Assembly: GCA_030432505.1 (NCBI GenBank)
Contig: JAUIHA010000051.1
Coordinates: 1-6,226 of the forward strand
Source: a bacterium
GTDB lineage: Bacteria > Babelota > Babeliae > Babelales > RVW-14
Length of the DNA stretch: 6,226 nt
Reading direction: 5' to 3'
Part shown: piece after piece, positions 5,609-6,226 of the stretch
Position numbering within the stretch: the first letter of the stretch is position 1
How the letters are laid out: each line of letters starts with the position of its first letter
Program-made: the position numbers and the translations under genes
The notes under the pieces: generated by a model
Seen by the model: only the letters and a program-made list of their open reading frames with translations
What the model was told of the DNA's origin: nothing
The model's database searches: none

Positions 5609-6226
5609 TTACTTAATTTCTGACTCTTGAATAGCTTCAAGATAAGCATCAAGACTACTTTCAACGGCAGTGTAGATGCATGAGATGAAATCATCTTCGT
5701 TGTTGTATTGAACTGCCTTTTCAACTGCATTGATGTAGGCTAAGCGGTCTTCATTTTTGATGATTGAGATTGGATATCCTGCCTGAAGCAGAAGGAGATT
5801 CATAAGCAGGCGTGCCGTTCGCCCATTCCCATCAACGAATGGATGTATTGCTACAAGCTTGAGATGAGCAAGGGCAGCTATGGTGACTGGATGCTCATGT
5901 GTACTTGTTAGCCATGTTATGAATTCATCCATGAGTGCTGGAACTTTTGCGTAGTTAGGAAAAATAGTTGTGGAGCCAAGAATTCGAACAGCAACACGTC
6001 TTAAGGTTCCGGCGTACAGATCATCTATTTTGTGGAGTATTATTCGGTGAATATCGAGTATGTGTGTAATTGATAAATCAGCTCTTTTTATATCAACAAG
6101 TGTTTTAATAAAGTCGACAGCCTTAGCGTGGTTGATTGCTTCAAGGTGTTCTTGAATAGTTTTACCACTTATGGTGAGTTGTTTTTCTACAACAAGTGCT
6201 GTTTCTTGACGGGAAAGGGTGTTTCC
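5609..6226 (-). CDS. Fic-domain protein (probable AMPylase), 5' end outside the window
   Basis: Fic enzymes usually transfer AMP, and sometimes other phosphate-containing groups, to hydroxyl side chains of target proteins. The frame is open from base 6226 to the TAA at 5609-5611, giving 205 visible residues. An internal Met at 5930-5932 is not the start, because the frame upstream is clearly Fic-like: GNTLSRQETALVVEKQ, then ISGKTIQEHLEAINHAKAVD, then the flap LYAGTLRRVAVRILGSTTIF followed by PNYAKVPALM. The catalytic motif HPFVDGNGRTAR (visible residues 128-139, bases 5810-5845) is complete, with His128, the anion-binding GNG loop and both arginines. The C-terminal helices (EDRLAYINAVEKAV and on) are typical. 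The visible GNTLS is what normally follows the inhibitory [S/T]-x-x-x-E-[G/N] motif in proteins with N-terminal autoinhibition, so the inhibitory Glu should be the first residue beyond the edge. No antitoxin gene is seen downstream. The target is unknown; it could be a housekeeping self-regulated Fic or a host-directed effector. Confidence 0.92.
   Translation of the reverse strand, partial: GNTLSRQETALVVEKQLTISGKTIQEHLEAINHAKAVDFIKTLVDIKRADLSITHILDIHRIILHKIDDLYAGTLRRVAVRILGSTTIFPNYAKVPALMDEFITWLTSTHEHPVTIAALAHLKLVAIHPFVDGNGRTARLLMNLLLLQAGYPISIIKNEDRLAYINAVEKAVQYNNEDDFISCIYTAVESSLDAYLEAIQESEIK

Noticed and set aside
5609..5932. Fic gene starting at the Met codon 5930-5932
   Set aside because: The frame continues open to the right edge with clearly Fic-like sequence (flap region and the GNTLS segment), so the start is outside the window.

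Overview
This is an AT-rich bacterial chromosomal segment with ordinary single-copy housekeeping genes (mutS, cmk, a MaeB-type malic enzyme) next to less conserved genes: a Fic protein, an unrecognised exported repeat protein and a glycosyltransferase remnant. There are no phage, plasmid, IS, CRISPR or RNA genes that I can support. The mix of a Fic enzyme, a lineage-specific exported protein and an intergenic palindromic repeat would suit a host-associated bacterium, possibly of the Dependentiae (TM6) type. That lineage guess is from general impression only and is weak.

Layout, left to right. The left edge (1-132, minus) is the N-terminus of an NADP-dependent malic enzyme with its own RBS and a plausible promoter. 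Divergent from it (225-494, plus) is an 89-codon ORF that matches only the beginning of a PMT/ArnT-like membrane glycosyltransferase and then stops, so it is probably a gene remnant. A stretch of about 240 bases without a convincing gene follows. mutS (734-3337, minus) is complete and has all the expected motifs. The mutS-cmk intergenic region (3338-3667) holds a roughly 130-bp composite palindromic repeat and the probable cmk promoter. cmk (3668-4315, plus) is full-frame but lacks about nine residues around the CMP-binding GRD(I/M)GT motif. A 12-bp perfect-stem terminator (4319-4348) separates it from a convergent gene for a 364-residue exported protein built from two copies of a helical domain of about 150 residues (4370-5464, minus). 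That gene has the clearest promoter in the window, with a perfect 20-bp palindrome over its start site. The right edge is a Fic-domain protein (5609-6226, minus) whose 5' end lies outside the window.

The genes do not form an obvious pathway. mutS, cmk and the malic enzyme act separately in mismatch repair, pyrimidine nucleotide metabolism and central carbon metabolism. The Fic gene and the exported repeat protein lie in tandem on the same strand, 144 bases apart, but the strong promoter between them suggests separate transcription. I do not see a clear new multi-gene system. The items most worth following up are the duplicated exported protein with its operator-like palindrome, the cmk deletion and the composite repeat.
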